62,388 nt of DNA from Hoeflea sp. (GCF_014359905.1 NZ_JACIYP010000020.1:1-62388); one strand, 5' to 3'. Positions 26,359 to 35,123 are shown, numbered from the stretch's first letter. The notes: generated from the letters alone by a model not told the origin. Program-made: numbers and translations.

Positions 26359-27216
26359 ATGACCTCCAGTCTCAGAACCGTTATCTCGGCCAACGGCCAG
26401 CCCATCGCGGGTATCGAGACCGCTCCCAAGGCAATCGAAACCGAAGTGGTGGTCAATGGTGAACGCATCGATACGCGAAGGATCGCGGAAGAAACCCAAA
26501 ATCACGTCTCGCCCAAAAACAAACCGGGAATAGCATGGCGGAAGGCCGCGCAGGCGCTCGCGATCCGGACCCTCCTTCTGCAAGAAGCGAGGGGCCGCGG
26601 ACTTGAGGCAAATCCCGAAGAACTTGCCCCCGGTCGCGTGGAGACGGAAGAGGAAGCCCTGATCCGCGCCCTGCTGGACGAGGCACTGCGCATCGATCCG
26701 GTGACCGAGGAGGCAGTTCGAGCGGAATGGGCGAAGGACCCCGAACGCTTCCGCTCAGCACCGCTCTGGGACGTGTCGCATATCCTGTGCGCCTGTGATC
26801 CGCGAGACGATACGGCGCAGCTCATAGCTGAGGCCCGCGCAAAATCAGTGCTTAAGAAGCTCGATGGTGATGCGAAGAGTTTTGCCCTTGCGGCCCGTGA
26901 AAGCGACTGCGGATCAAAGGCTTCGGCTGGACATCTGGGGCAACTCGGGCCCGGCGACACGGTTCCAGAGTTCGAGACGGCGCTTCGCGCGCTTCCCGAA
27001 GGCGGGATGACGCCCGTGCCGGTTCTGTCGCGGCATGGCTGGCACATCATCCGGCTGAACGCCATTGCAGAGGGGCAGGTGCTTCCGTTTGAGGCTGTCC
27101 GACCCAAGATTGCCCAGGCGCTGGAGAAAGCGGCTTGGGCGCGTGCATCGCGGGCGTTCGTCGAGAGGCTGGCAGATAAGGCCGAGATCACGGGCGCAAG
27201 CCTTCTGCCGATCTGA
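26359..27216 (+). CDS. parvulin-type peptidyl-prolyl isomerase of the nar operon
   Basis: The 285-residue protein has a C-terminal parvulin (rotamase) domain at about residues 130-240, with family landmarks FALAARESDCGSKASAGHLG and RHGWHIIRL. The N-terminal part is a SurA/NifM-like helical chaperone region. No signal peptide is seen, so it should act in the cytoplasm, probably on NarG/NarH. NifM-like isomerases are also found downstream of narI in other denitrifiers. ATG 26359 is used; a GTG nine bases upstream overlaps the narI stop and is an alternative. Confidence 0.85.
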   Translation: MTSSLRTVISANGQPIAGIETAPKAIETEVVVNGERIDTRRIAEETQNHVSPKNKPGIAWRKAAQALAIRTLLLQEARGRGLEANPEELAPGRVETEEEALIRALLDEALRIDPVTEEAVRAEWAKDPERFRSAPLWDVSHILCACDPRDDTAQLIAEARAKSVLKKLDGDAKSFALAARESDCGSKASAGHLGQLGPGDTVPEFETALRALPEGGMTPVPVLSRHGWHIIRLNAIAEGQVLPFEAVRPKIAQALEKAAWARASRAFVERLADKAEITGASLLPI

Positions 27217-27236
27217 AGTGCAGGGTAGGGCGGGTC

Positions 27237-27803
27237 ATGAAACAGTCAGGGCCGGCGCGACGCGGCGATGGTCTTTCTCCGACAGACCCGGTCCTACTTG
27301 CCGCCCCTCTTGAGTTCATCAGCGAAGACAACCTGCGTGAGCGGCAGATCTGCGCGGTGATCGAGGAACTCGCGAACTCCGCTTCGTTTAACCGACAAGC
27401 CGCACTGACTGTGCTGCGGTTTCTGAACGAGGAGTTGAACGTTCATGTGCGCGACGAAACCGAAGATCTGTTTCCGTTGCTTGTCCGACGTTGCCGACCG
27501 GAGGATGCAATCGAACGCGCGATCAGCCGGATCCGTACTGACCATGACGAGACCACTCGTCTTTTGCCCGAAGTCCGTGCAATTCTTGAACGCACTCTCG
27601 ACACTGGCGGTAATCCGTCAACTGAGGACAGCAAAATGCTGATGAGTTTTGCGACTAGGATGCGCCGCCACCTTGTGGCGGAGAACGCGATCCTGCTGCC
27701 GATTGCACGCGCTCGCCTGACGCGAGTCGATCTCAAAAAATTGTCGCAGCGCATGCGGGCACGACGCGGTCTGCCGCCTTTTTCGGAGGCTTCAATTGCT
27801 TAA
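27237..27803 (+). CDS. hemerythrin-domain protein
   Basis: The 188-residue protein is a four-helix hemerythrin-like domain. The spacing of His and Glu residues (HVRDETEDLFPLL, then RTDHDET, then RRHLVAENAILLP) fits the di-iron or metal ligands of this fold. Such proteins bind O2 or NO or help repair iron centres; which one applies here is unknown. It follows the parvulin gene after 20 bp and overlaps the carbonic anhydrase gene by 8 bp, so it is part of the nar transcript. The first 30 residues are a polar extension. Confidence 0.8.
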   Translation: MKQSGPARRGDGLSPTDPVLLAAPLEFISEDNLRERQICAVIEELANSASFNRQAALTVLRFLNEELNVHVRDETEDLFPLLVRRCRPEDAIERAISRIRTDHDETTRLLPEVRAILERTLDTGGNPSTEDSKMLMSFATRMRRHLVAENAILLPIARARLTRVDLKKLSQRMRARRGLPPFSEASIA

Positions 27804-28413
27804 AGATCTGTTGGCGCGCAATCTTGAGTGGTCGGCTAAACGCCAGGCCGAAGAGCCCGACTATTTTGCCCGGCTTGCCACGCAGCAGGCCCCGGAGTTT
27901 TTCTGGATTGGTTGTTCGGACAGCCGTGTTCCCGCGAATGTGGTCGCCGGTCTCGATCCGGGTGAGGTGTTCGTCCATCGAAACGTGGCCAATGTCGTCC
28001 ATTCCTCTGACATGAACCTATTGTCTGCGCTCGAATTCGCAGTCGAGGCGCTGAAGGTGCGCGAGATCATCGTCTGCGGCCATTACGGCTGTGGCGGGGT
28101 CAAGGCTGCGACCGAGGATCTACCACACGGTCTTGCCGATCATTGGCTGGAACCAATACGGCGCCTGGCCCGCGGCTTTGCTGTCGATCTGGCACGGGAA
28201 CCTGATATGGAAGCGCGACGTGACCGTCTGGCTGAATTGAATGTTGTTGAGAGTGTCCGGCGCGTTTGCGAGACGCCGATCCTGCAAAAGGCATGGCGAA
28301 GCGGTGCGAATATTCGGGTGCATGGGTTGATATACGGTCTGAAGGACGGCCGTTTGCGCGACCTCGATTGCAGCATCGGTCCCGGCCATTTTCAAAAGGA
28401 AGCAGCAGAGTGA
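27796..28413 (+). CDS. beta-class carbonic anhydrase
   Basis: The 205-residue enzyme interconverts CO2 and bicarbonate. Zinc ligands and the Asp-Arg dyad are readable: GCSDSRVPAN (Cys, Asp, Arg) near residue 39 and CGHYGCGGV (His and Cys) near 95. The start is TTG 27796 (a purine-rich site lies upstream), overlapping the hemerythrin stop. Its presence in a nitrate reductase transcript is unusual and may reflect bicarbonate or pH control when nitrite and CO2 are produced. The next gene moeA overlaps by 4 bp (GTGA). Confidence 0.92.
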   Translation: MLKDLLARNLEWSAKRQAEEPDYFARLATQQAPEFFWIGCSDSRVPANVVAGLDPGEVFVHRNVANVVHSSDMNLLSALEFAVEALKVREIIVCGHYGCGGVKAATEDLPHGLADHWLEPIRRLARGFAVDLAREPDMEARRDRLAELNVVESVRRVCETPILQKAWRSGANIRVHGLIYGLKDGRLRDLDCSIGPGHFQKEAAE

Positions 28414-29684
28414 CGATCTATCAGGCCATAGCGTCGCCGGGATGCGGATGTGAGGAACAGGGCAGGCCCAACGGGTTGATCAGCATCGACAATGCTTTGT
28501 CCCGGATTGCGGCGCAGGCGGCTCCCGTCGGCGAGACCGAGCCGATCGAACTCAGTCGTGCGACGGGTCGGATTCTGGCGCAGCCGGTCCGGGCGCGGAG
28601 CATGGCCCCACCCTTCGACAATGCCGCGATGGACGGGTACGCTATCGGAGCCTTGACGGGGGAAGGACCTTGGATGCTGCCGGTCGTAGCGCGTCTTCCT
28701 GCAGGGCAGGGCGGGACACAACCGCTCATCGGAAAGGCAGCGGCGCGGATCTTCACCGGCGCTCCGATACCCGATGGGACGGAGGCCGTCGTGATGCAGG
28801 AAGAGGTTGTCCGCGACGGCTTTCATGTCCATCTGCAACGGCGCCCGACACCCGGTCTGAACATCAGGCGCGCCGGCAGCGAGATGGCCGAAGGCGCGAC
28901 AGTCCTGAAGAGCGGCTGCCGCCTTGGTCCAAGACAGATCGCCGCGTGTGCCGCCGCCGGCGTCGGCATGGTCCACGTGCGCCGGCGGCTTCGGGTGGCA
29001 TTGCTTGCGACCGGCAATGAAATTCGGCAGGCGGGGGTCTCCCTGGCGGCCGCACAGATTTGGGACGTCAATACGCCCATGATGACCGCCGCACTGAGCG
29101 GTAATGGTTTACACCTTGTCGCTACGGCCCAGTTCGCAGACAGCGGTGCGGGCCTGGCCCGGCAACTTGAAGACATGGCAGGCCGTGCCGACCTCGTCAT
29201 CACCACCGGTGGAATGTCGGTAGGCGAAGAGGATCACATGAAGCCGGCGCTTGCTGCACTGGGCACAGAAATAGTCTTCAGCGGAGTCGCCATCAAACCC
29301 GGCAAGCCGGTATCCTTCGGGCGTATCGGGTCGACGTTCTGGCTTGGCCTGCCCGGCAATCCTCTGGCGGCATTTGTCACCTGGCAGGTCTTCGGCACGG
29401 CGCTCGTCCGGGGGCTGACGGGTGAAACGGGAAGCGGCACAGCACGACGCCATGTCATCACTGCAGAGGCCATTTCCCGCAAGCCGGGTTGCTGCGAGTT
29501 GCGGCCCGCAACCCTGGCTGGGCTCGGCGCCCACGGCCTGGAGGTCGTCACCTTCCAGGACGTCACCCATTCAGGACGTGTCGCCCGCTTGCCGGAAGCG
29601 GATGGCCTGATATTTCTTCCCGCGGAGACCGATGAGCTGCCAGCCGGCGCGCTCGTCGAATTCCAGCCATTCCGCCAAGCCTGA
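28410..29684 (+). CDS. moeA: molybdopterin molybdenumtransferase MoeA
   Basis: MoeA inserts molybdate into adenylated molybdopterin, the cofactor needed by NarG. The 424-residue protein has the MoeA layout: an N-terminal domain with PPFDNAAMDGYAI, the gephyrin-like core (TTGGMSVGEEDHMKP, GVAIKPGKP, GLPGNPLA) and a C-terminal domain IV. The start GTG 28410 overlaps the carbonic anhydrase stop. It is likely a dedicated copy serving the nitrate reductase, cotranscribed with it. Confidence 0.94.
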   Translation: MTIYQAIASPGCGCEEQGRPNGLISIDNALSRIAAQAAPVGETEPIELSRATGRILAQPVRARSMAPPFDNAAMDGYAIGALTGEGPWMLPVVARLPAGQGGTQPLIGKAAARIFTGAPIPDGTEAVVMQEEVVRDGFHVHLQRRPTPGLNIRRAGSEMAEGATVLKSGCRLGPRQIAACAAAGVGMVHVRRRLRVALLATGNEIRQAGVSLAAAQIWDVNTPMMTAALSGNGLHLVATAQFADSGAGLARQLEDMAGRADLVITTGGMSVGEEDHMKPALAALGTEIVFSGVAIKPGKPVSFGRIGSTFWLGLPGNPLAAFVTWQVFGTALVRGLTGETGSGTARRHVITAEAISRKPGCCELRPATLAGLGAHGLEVVTFQDVTHSGRVARLPEADGLIFLPAETDELPAGALVEFQPFRQA

Positions 29685-29698
29685 GGAGCACAAAAGTG

Positions 29699-30217
29699 AT
29701 GCTTGCCTACACCATGGCGCCGGGACGCGGCGATACCGACCTCATCCTGGAAGGGCTGTTCCATGACCTTGCCGCACGAGGGTTGCGCTGTCTTGGGATC
29801 GTCCAGATCAACAGCGAGCGGGCCGATTCAGGTCCCTGCGACATGGATGTGCGGGTTCTTCCCGATGGCCCCGTTTTGCGCATCAGCCAGGATCTGGGTC
29901 CATCCGCGCGTGGTTGCCGCCTCGACCCCGCCGCGCTGGAGATGGCTGTCGGGCTGGTCTCTGCGCGTCTCGCATCAGGTGCGGACCTGCTCATCATCAA
30001 CAAGTTCGGAAAGCACGAGGCCGAGGGGCGGGGGTTTCGCGACGTGATCGCCGAAGCGGTGGCCATGGACGTGCCCGTCCTGGTTGGCCTCAATGCCATG
30101 AACCGTGGGGTGTTTGAAGCTTTCGCGGGCGGGATCGCCGTACATTTACCGCCCGAGCGCGATGCCCTTTTGTCCTGGGTGGATGGGGTTGTCAACGCCC
30201 GAATCGAACGCGCCTAA
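29699..30217 (+). CDS. DUF2478 protein linked to molybdenum metabolism
   Basis: The 172-residue protein resembles the DUF2478 family, found next to molybdate transport and Moco genes. It begins with a nucleotide-binding-like turn (YTMAPGRGDTDLIL, a degenerate P-loop) and has a conserved NKFGKHEAEGRGFRD stretch near residue 101. It probably works with moeA just upstream (14-bp gap), perhaps as a small NTP-binding accessory factor; the function is not established. GTG 29696 is one codon upstream of the chosen ATG. It is the last gene of the nar transcript. 30218-30419 shows no gene. Confidence 0.75.
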   Translation: MLAYTMAPGRGDTDLILEGLFHDLAARGLRCLGIVQINSERADSGPCDMDVRVLPDGPVLRISQDLGPSARGCRLDPAALEMAVGLVSARLASGADLLIINKFGKHEAEGRGFRDVIAEAVAMDVPVLVGLNAMNRGVFEAFAGGIAVHLPPERDALLSWVDGVVNARIERA

Positions 30218-30419
30218 GTCGCAATGGAAGTCAAACACCAATGCGGCAGAACAACTTCCTCTGTGACAATGAAGAACACGCATCTCATCTTGTCGCGGAG
30301 CGACAATAAAATCCGATGAGGCTTAGAAAAATCCGCATGCCAATCTTTAGATACGAAGAAACCCATCTGGGGCTGCCGAGTCAATCAGCCGCTTCTCACA
30401 GCATGAATTGACCCCGCTA

Positions 30420-31133
30420 ATGTATCACATCAACCTTAAATCGCACATGTTCGACGCGCTCTTTGCTGGCTGGACCATTTGGTTCGCCTTGGGTGTGATT
30501 GTCTTCTGGTTGGCTGGCTCGCCCAGAAAGGCAATCAGGGCCACAACCCGCCTGTGGGTCCGGGGCGTGTTGCTCGGTCTGAAACATGTCGTAGGGCTGG
30601 ATTATGTTGAGACCGGTCGTGACCTGATTCCGACGGAACCCTGTCTCATCGTCTGCAATCATCAATCCACTTGGGAAACGCTGGCGTTCTTGGTTCTCTT
30701 CCCCGACGTCGCGATTGTCGCGAAGAAGGAACTGCTGCGAATTCCAATCATCAGCTGGTACCTGCGAAAATCACCGATGATCATCATCGATCGGGAGACC
30801 GGGTCCAAGTCTCTAAAGATTATGCTGAACCAGAGTCGCGAAGCGCTCAGCGGCGGCCGCTCGGTTCTCATTTTCCCGGAGGGCACGCGCATGAAGGAAC
30901 TGGAACCAATCAGGTTCAAGCGGGGGGTCGAGCTCCTGTATGCAAAGCTGGGGGTGCCCGTGTTGCCCGTTCTTGTGAACTCCGGCAAATTCTGGGGACT
31001 TGGCCAGCCGGGCAAACGTGGCGGGACAATCACCGTCTCGTATCTGCCTCCGATTCCGGCGGGGATGCCTGCCGGATTGTTCGTTCGAAAGGCCGAGGCG
31101 CAGTTGGAGGCAGAGCGGACGCGATTGATGTAA
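30420..31133 (+). CDS. 1-acylglycerol-3-phosphate acyltransferase (PlsC-type)
   Basis: The enzyme adds the second acyl chain to lysophosphatidic acid at the inner membrane. The roughly 237-residue protein has an N-terminal membrane helix (about residues 12-32), the catalytic NHQSTWE motif (NHXXXXD-like with Glu) near 76, and the FPEGTR substrate motif near 150. The start is uncertain: ATG 30420 is used, with TTG 30408 and ATG 30447 possible, and none has a strong ribosome site. It has no obvious link to denitrification and may be a chromosomal flank or passenger. Confidence 0.85.
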   Translation: MYHINLKSHMFDALFAGWTIWFALGVIVFWLAGSPRKAIRATTRLWVRGVLLGLKHVVGLDYVETGRDLIPTEPCLIVCNHQSTWETLAFLVLFPDVAIVAKKELLRIPIISWYLRKSPMIIIDRETGSKSLKIMLNQSREALSGGRSVLIFPEGTRMKELEPIRFKRGVELLYAKLGVPVLPVLVNSGKFWGLGQPGKRGGTITVSYLPPIPAGMPAGLFVRKAEAQLEAERTRLM

Positions 31134-31212
31134 TCCAGCTTGTAGGCTTGATTTATGGGCCAAACGCTTAGAATAGAGGGGTAGGCGTAAGAATCTCTCG
31201 CGAAGGCCCGCA

Positions 31213-31563
31213 ATGAAGAGCATTGACGACAAGAACGGCGTGATCGCCGTGGGAGAGGGGCCCGACATGCCCTCGGCGCCCGAAGCGATCGTGACATTCC
31301 AAGAGTGTGGCGTGATGGTTGCTCCCGGAAGAACAGTGAAAGCTGGCGGGGCGGGGACTTCGGCGCTGGAAATGCAGCAGAATGCGAGCCGCAACAGCGG
31401 AAGCGTCGATCAGACAGACGCACGGTTGGCCACGATCATGCGCGGCATTCACGCTATCTGCCACGATACTACCGAGGAATACGGCGCGCCGGTAGTTCAG
31501 CTGCTGGGCGCAGAAGTTGCCGGTCTCGTCGGTGTTGCGGAATCCGTGCGGAAGGTAATCTGA
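31213..31563 (+). pseudogene. C-terminal fragment of glutamate dehydrogenase (gdhA)
   Basis: The 116 codons match the end of hexameric NADP-type glutamate dehydrogenase: VIAVGEGPDMPSAPEA, then GVMVAPGRTVKAGGAGTSALEMQQN, and a terminal EEYGAPVVQLLGAEVAGLVGVA region. The first three quarters of the enzyme (about 450 residues in full) are absent, including the catalytic Lys and most of the cofactor site, so it cannot work as a dehydrogenase. The frame remains open and has an ATG at 31213, so a peptide could still be made. It marks a deletion or junction just before the HPP gene. Confidence 0.8.
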
Positions 31564-31566
31564 GGC

Positions 31567-32766
31567 ATGGTTTCGCGCCATCGCCTTCAGTTGATCTGCT
31601 CCTTTCTGGGCCGCAGACTTGCCCGGCTTCGGTCTTTCGGACCGGTCATCGGCCCGACCAAAACTCGTGATACCGCGGCGGGCGCTGCCGGCGCGGGTTT
31701 GGCTCTCTTGATGTGCACGGTGTTGATCATCGGGGCCGGCGTTGATCTCTCTTATGGAGCTTTCCTGATTGCGCCCATGGGGGCAACCACGGTGATCTTG
31801 TTTGCATTGCCCAATAGCCCGCTCGCGCAACCATGGTCAGCCATTGTAGGCAACACTGTTTCGGCGCTGGTGGCTCTTGGCGTGCATCAGGCCACCCGCG
31901 ATCCTGCACTTGCCATAGGCGCATCGGCCTGCCTATCCCTAGCGGCGATGTTCATGACCCGCTCGCTGCATCCGCCGGGGGGCGCAGTGGCGCTGACGGC
32001 GTCGTTGGACCCCGCCATGCTGGACACGCTGGGCCTGATTTTTGTCCTGATCCCGGTTTTCCTGGGCACTGTCGTGCTGGTGGCCTTGGCTATGCTCTGG
32101 CACCAGCTGAACGGTCGGGTCTATCCGTTCAGGCAACCAAAAGCGGTCGGTCCACACGCCACCGCCGACAAAGCGCCTCAACAGCGCTTGGGGCTCGAGC
32201 CGGAGGAATTGGCACGCATTCTTGCCGACTATCGCCAATCGGCCAACCTTGGCGTCGAAGATCTGGCCCGCCTGATCGCAGCGGCCGAGCAGGTGGCGGC
32301 GAGTCATGCCCTGGGGGCGATGACCTGTGATGCCATAATGTCGCGTGATCTTGTCACTGTACGGCCAGATGTACGCGCCGCACAGGTGGCCGATCTCTTC
32401 CGCAAGCATGGCTTCACCTCCATTCCGGTTGTGGAGAAAGGAGGAGTGTTGCTCGGTGTCATCTTCCAGCTGGACCTGATCCGCCGCGCGCGACGGGATT
32501 CCATGCGCGCGAACACGAGTTTTGGTGCGGGCATGGCAGCAATTCGACGCGAAAGGTCTGTCGGCATCATTCGGGCCTCCGAGATCATGACAACGGGCCT
32601 TCCCACTGTCGTCGCCACGACACCTGTCGCGTCGCTTATGCCGCTGCTGGCTGATGGTGGTGCTGAGGCCGTGCCGGTGATGCAGGGAGATCGGATCGTC
32701 GGCATCGCGACCCGGACCGATCTGCTGTCGGCCTTTGTCAGGTCGACGGCACGAGAAGTGCAGTGA
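31567..32766 (+). CDS. HPP-family membrane protein with two CBS domains
   Basis: The 399-residue protein begins with an HPP integral membrane domain (about residues 25-180, four or five helices; the name-giving motif appears as SLHPPGGAVALTA near 139). A cytoplasmic pair of CBS motifs follows, at about 255-310 and 335-395. HPP proteins have been linked to nitrite transport in plastids and cyanobacteria, and this gene lies next to nirK, so a CBS-gated nitrite channel or exporter is reasonable but unproven. It starts 3 bp after the gdhA fragment. 32767-32836 holds no gene. Confidence 0.82.
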   Translation: MVSRHRLQLICSFLGRRLARLRSFGPVIGPTKTRDTAAGAAGAGLALLMCTVLIIGAGVDLSYGAFLIAPMGATTVILFALPNSPLAQPWSAIVGNTVSALVALGVHQATRDPALAIGASACLSLAAMFMTRSLHPPGGAVALTASLDPAMLDTLGLIFVLIPVFLGTVVLVALAMLWHQLNGRVYPFRQPKAVGPHATADKAPQQRLGLEPEELARILADYRQSANLGVEDLARLIAAAEQVAASHALGAMTCDAIMSRDLVTVRPDVRAAQVADLFRKHGFTSIPVVEKGGVLLGVIFQLDLIRRARRDSMRANTSFGAGMAAIRRERSVGIIRASEIMTTGLPTVVATTPVASLMPLLADGGAEAVPVMQGDRIVGIATRTDLLSAFVRSTAREVQ

Positions 32767-32836
32767 CGGTTCGCCCCTTTGAGATGTCAGTCGCGTTTGC
32801 CTTCCTAGCTTGACACATCACGACGTCACCTTTTCT

Positions 32837-33220
32837 TCACGCACATCTCTTTCCGCCGGCGCGCCTCGCAGCAAGGGCTCCCAAGCGCGCGATACCTCCA
32901 AGGTCTTCGAAAAGGTCAGCTACTTCGTGAAACGCCGAACGGTCGGGCTCATCGGGTTCCAGCTCATCAAGTTCACCGAGACGTTGCAATATGCTGACGA
33001 TCGCATCGCGCATCTGTCTTGCTTCTTCCAGCCCTCTGCTTTGCGATAGGCGTTCGCTCTCGGCGCCGATGCCTTCCAGCATCTTGTCGGCGGCTTCCGG
33101 GTCCATGCAACCGAGTTCGCACTCTGCAATCCGCCGCCTCAACAGTTGAACGATGGGATCATGCTCACCTTGAGCGGCAGGTGTGAACACGGACCTTGCA
33201 ATGGTGTCGGTCAAGAACAT
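32837..33220 (-). CDS. hypothetical helical protein downstream of nirK
   Basis: The 127-residue soluble protein is mostly helix with many acidic residues and no recognisable domain. ATG 33220 is chosen because GAGGGG lies about 9 bp upstream. It is transcribed in the same direction as nirK, 89 bp after it, with a strong hairpin in between, so it may receive reduced read-through from the nirK promoter. A Cys in ECELGCMDPE is noted. The function is unknown. Confidence 0.5.
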   Translation of the reverse strand: MFLTDTIARSVFTPAAQGEHDPIVQLLRRRIAECELGCMDPEAADKMLEGIGAESERLSQSRGLEEARQMRDAIVSILQRLGELDELEPDEPDRSAFHEVADLFEDLGGIARLGALAARRAGGKRCA

Positions 33221-33268
33221 GAGACTGGTCCCCTCGGCGATTTGAACCTGGTTATCAAAGCGAATGTC

Positions 33269-33297
33269 GCCGGGGCCTACTGTCTGAAGGCCCCGGC
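33269..33297. terminator. GC hairpin after nirK
   Basis: GCCGGGGCCT and AGGCCCCGGC form perfect 10-bp arms around a 9-base loop just past the nirK stop. No T-run follows on the nirK strand, so it may be a processing stem or partial terminator. Confidence 0.55.
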
Positions 33298-33309
33298 GCG
33301 GACCATGCT

Positions 33310-34380
33310 TCAATCGACGAGCAGTCCGAGCGTCTTGTCGATGCCTTCGCGGAAGATGTCGGGTTGCTCGGGTCCTTCGACGATCAGCTTGCCGACAAGT
33401 CCGCGACCAACTCTTGAGAGAGCATGGTCAACCAGCAGGAATTCGCCCGGCACTTCGAGCTTCATGTCGACGGCTGCGGCTCCTCCCGGGGGAACCGAAA
33501 TCGTCTGCACGTCCGGCAGCGGGGCGCCGGTCAGAGAGCCGAGATTGTAGACCTTGTCGAAGATCTCGCCGATGACGTGGAAGCTCGACGTCTTGTTCGG
33601 GCCACCGACGCCAAAGTAGATGCGGACCGTCTCGCCGACCTTCGCCTTGAGGGCATTGTCACCGGTAAGGGCTTCGGCGGCGCCATTGAACACGTAGTAT
33701 TCCGGCTGCTCGTTCATCAGCTTGTCGTAGCTTTCGGTCAGCTGGCCTTGCGTACCGAATGTCTCTTCGGTGTAGATCTCGCCCTGCATGACATAGAACT
33801 CGTGGTCGACCGGGGGCAGGCCACCTTCGGGTTCCACCAGGATCATGCCGTACATTCCGTTGGAGATGTGCTGGGCTGCCGGCCCGACCGCGCAGTGATA
33901 CACATAAAGACCGGGATTCAGCGCCTTGAAGGTGAAACCCTTCTCCTCGCCCGGCGCCGCCAATGTGGCATGTCCGCCGCCGTGCAGTCCGGTAACGGCG
34001 TGGAAATCTACGTTATGCATGACAGAGCTGTCTTCATTGTTCTTGAGCAGGACCTCGACGGTGTCACCGACACGAACGCGCACGAGCGGTCCGGGTACCT
34101 TCCGGTTGAAGGTCCAGTAGTGGTAACTCGTTCCATCGTCGAGTTCACCGATAACCTCAACGGTCTCGAGCCCGACCTTGACAGTCTGGGGGCCTCGCTC
34201 ACCGATGACGCCCGGCATATCCGTCGCTTGACGGATGATATTGAGGGGCGCTTCCGGTGTTCCCATCTCGACGGCGTGAACGTGAGCTTCGGTGGCGTCC
34301 GCGGAGCCGACATGGCCGGTCGCGCCGAATGCCAGGGCGGCAGCGGCGACAGTGGCGAGAAGCTTCTTGCGGGGGGGCAT
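33310..34380 (-). CDS. nirK: copper-containing nitrite reductase
   Basis: NirK reduces nitrite to NO in the periplasm. The 356-residue precursor has a basic N-terminus and a signal peptide (about residues 1-29) followed by two cupredoxin domains. Type-1 copper ligands are visible as His in the MHNVDFHAVTG stretch, Cys and His in YHCAVGPAAQH and Met in GMYGM. The active-site Asp and type-2 copper histidines fall in VDFHAVTGLHGGG and, in the second domain, SSFHVIG and LVDHALS. Length is typical. An Nnr-type box lies at 34445-34458. A pseudoazurin gene is nearby, and a napC fragment lies upstream. Confidence 0.97.
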   Translation of the reverse strand: MPPRKKLLATVAAAALAFGATGHVGSADATEAHVHAVEMGTPEAPLNIIRQATDMPGVIGERGPQTVKVGLETVEVIGELDDGTSYHYWTFNRKVPGPLVRVRVGDTVEVLLKNNEDSSVMHNVDFHAVTGLHGGGHATLAAPGEEKGFTFKALNPGLYVYHCAVGPAAQHISNGMYGMILVEPEGGLPPVDHEFYVMQGEIYTEETFGTQGQLTESYDKLMNEQPEYYVFNGAAEALTGDNALKAKVGETVRIYFGVGGPNKTSSFHVIGEIFDKVYNLGSLTGAPLPDVQTISVPPGGAAAVDMKLEVPGEFLLVDHALSRVGRGLVGKLIVEGPEQPDIFREGIDKTLGLLVD

Positions 34381-34444
34381 GACAGTGTCCTTTTTGACCT
34401 CGTTGTTGATATCCAGACCTTAGACCTCGCAGCTGCGGTGCTCT

Positions 34445-34458
34445 TTGTGCTTCCTCAA
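34445..34458. promoter_or_regulatory. Nnr-type operator of nirK
   Basis: TTGTGCTTCCTCAA matches TTGYG-N4-CRCAA with one mismatch and is extended by T and A on its flanks. Its centre is about 71 bp before the nirK start. Confidence 0.6.
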
Positions 34459-34589
34459 ACTGGGGAGCGACCTTCGATTTAACTTCCCGCGAAGCAGAGC
34501 GGTTGGCTGTGTCGATGTGGATCAGATGAGCAGGGAAGCTCCCGGACGGCTGGCAGAAGGTCCGAGCCGGCACGTCTACTTGTGCGCCT

Positions 34590-34913
34590 GTGGCAGGACT
34601 GGCCAAGCACGAGTGGGCGCGCCTCAAGTCCAATGACAGCCTGGAATGCCGCAATTACCACTCCTCGGTCGCAATGGACTTGTCGAGACAAGCCCCGCGC
34701 GCAGCCAAAATCCACAACCGTTACCTGCTCCCGGGAGAGGCAACCTGCATCGACTGCCACAAGGGCATCGCGCACGAATTGCCCAACATGGAAGGAGTCG
34801 ATCCAGGCTGGAAGGTGCCGCCGGAGTTGCAGGGCGAGGAACTGCCCCAGGCATCGGTTTTCGAAAGCCTGGAACGCTTCAGCCAGGCGCATTCGGGGCT
34901 GTCTTCCCAATAA
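34590..34913 (+). pseudogene. C-terminal remnant of a NapC/NirT tetraheme cytochrome
   Basis: The frame matches the last third of NapC-type quinol dehydrogenases: [18 protein letters not shown], then [15 protein letters not shown]. The first of the two heme motifs in this part is broken (CRNYH instead of CXXCH), while the second (CIDCH) is intact. The N-terminal anchor and the first two heme sites are absent. No nap genes are in the window. The fragment stands divergent from nirK, and the nirK promoter region borders it, so nirK or its promoter was probably placed here by a rearrangement that removed a nap or nir cluster. Confidence 0.8.
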
Positions 34914-35054
34914 GTCTGCCCGCAGCTGTTCAGTCACCGGACTGATTTTGAGGCCGCAGGACTGACTTGTCGGCCTGCGTCGGCACCAGATCGGTCTCTG
35001 TGCGTCCACTTTCGACAGGTTCTCTTGCACGGATTTGCCACCTGGGCAGAAATT

Positions 35055-35086
35055 CGGCCGGGGAGCGCCGCCTCGCTCCCCGGCCG
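35055..35086 (-). terminator. strong terminator of the second pseudoazurin gene
   Basis: CGGCCGGGGAGCG and CGCTCCCCGGCCG form perfect 13-bp arms with a 6-base loop, 38 bp past the pseudoazurin stop. On the minus strand a short AATTTC follows. This is the clearest intrinsic-type terminator in the window. Confidence 0.7.
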
Positions 35087-35123
35087 TCAAGAGCCCGCCT
35101 CACCGGCAGGCTGGCTCCTTACT

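Noticed and set aside
30420..31133. Acyltransferase as part of the nar transcript
   Set aside because: A 200-bp gap with no coupling separates it from the DUF2478 gene, and there is no functional link.
33424..34482. 352-codon plus-strand frame over nirK
   Set aside because: Antisense of nirK with no ribosome site or family match.
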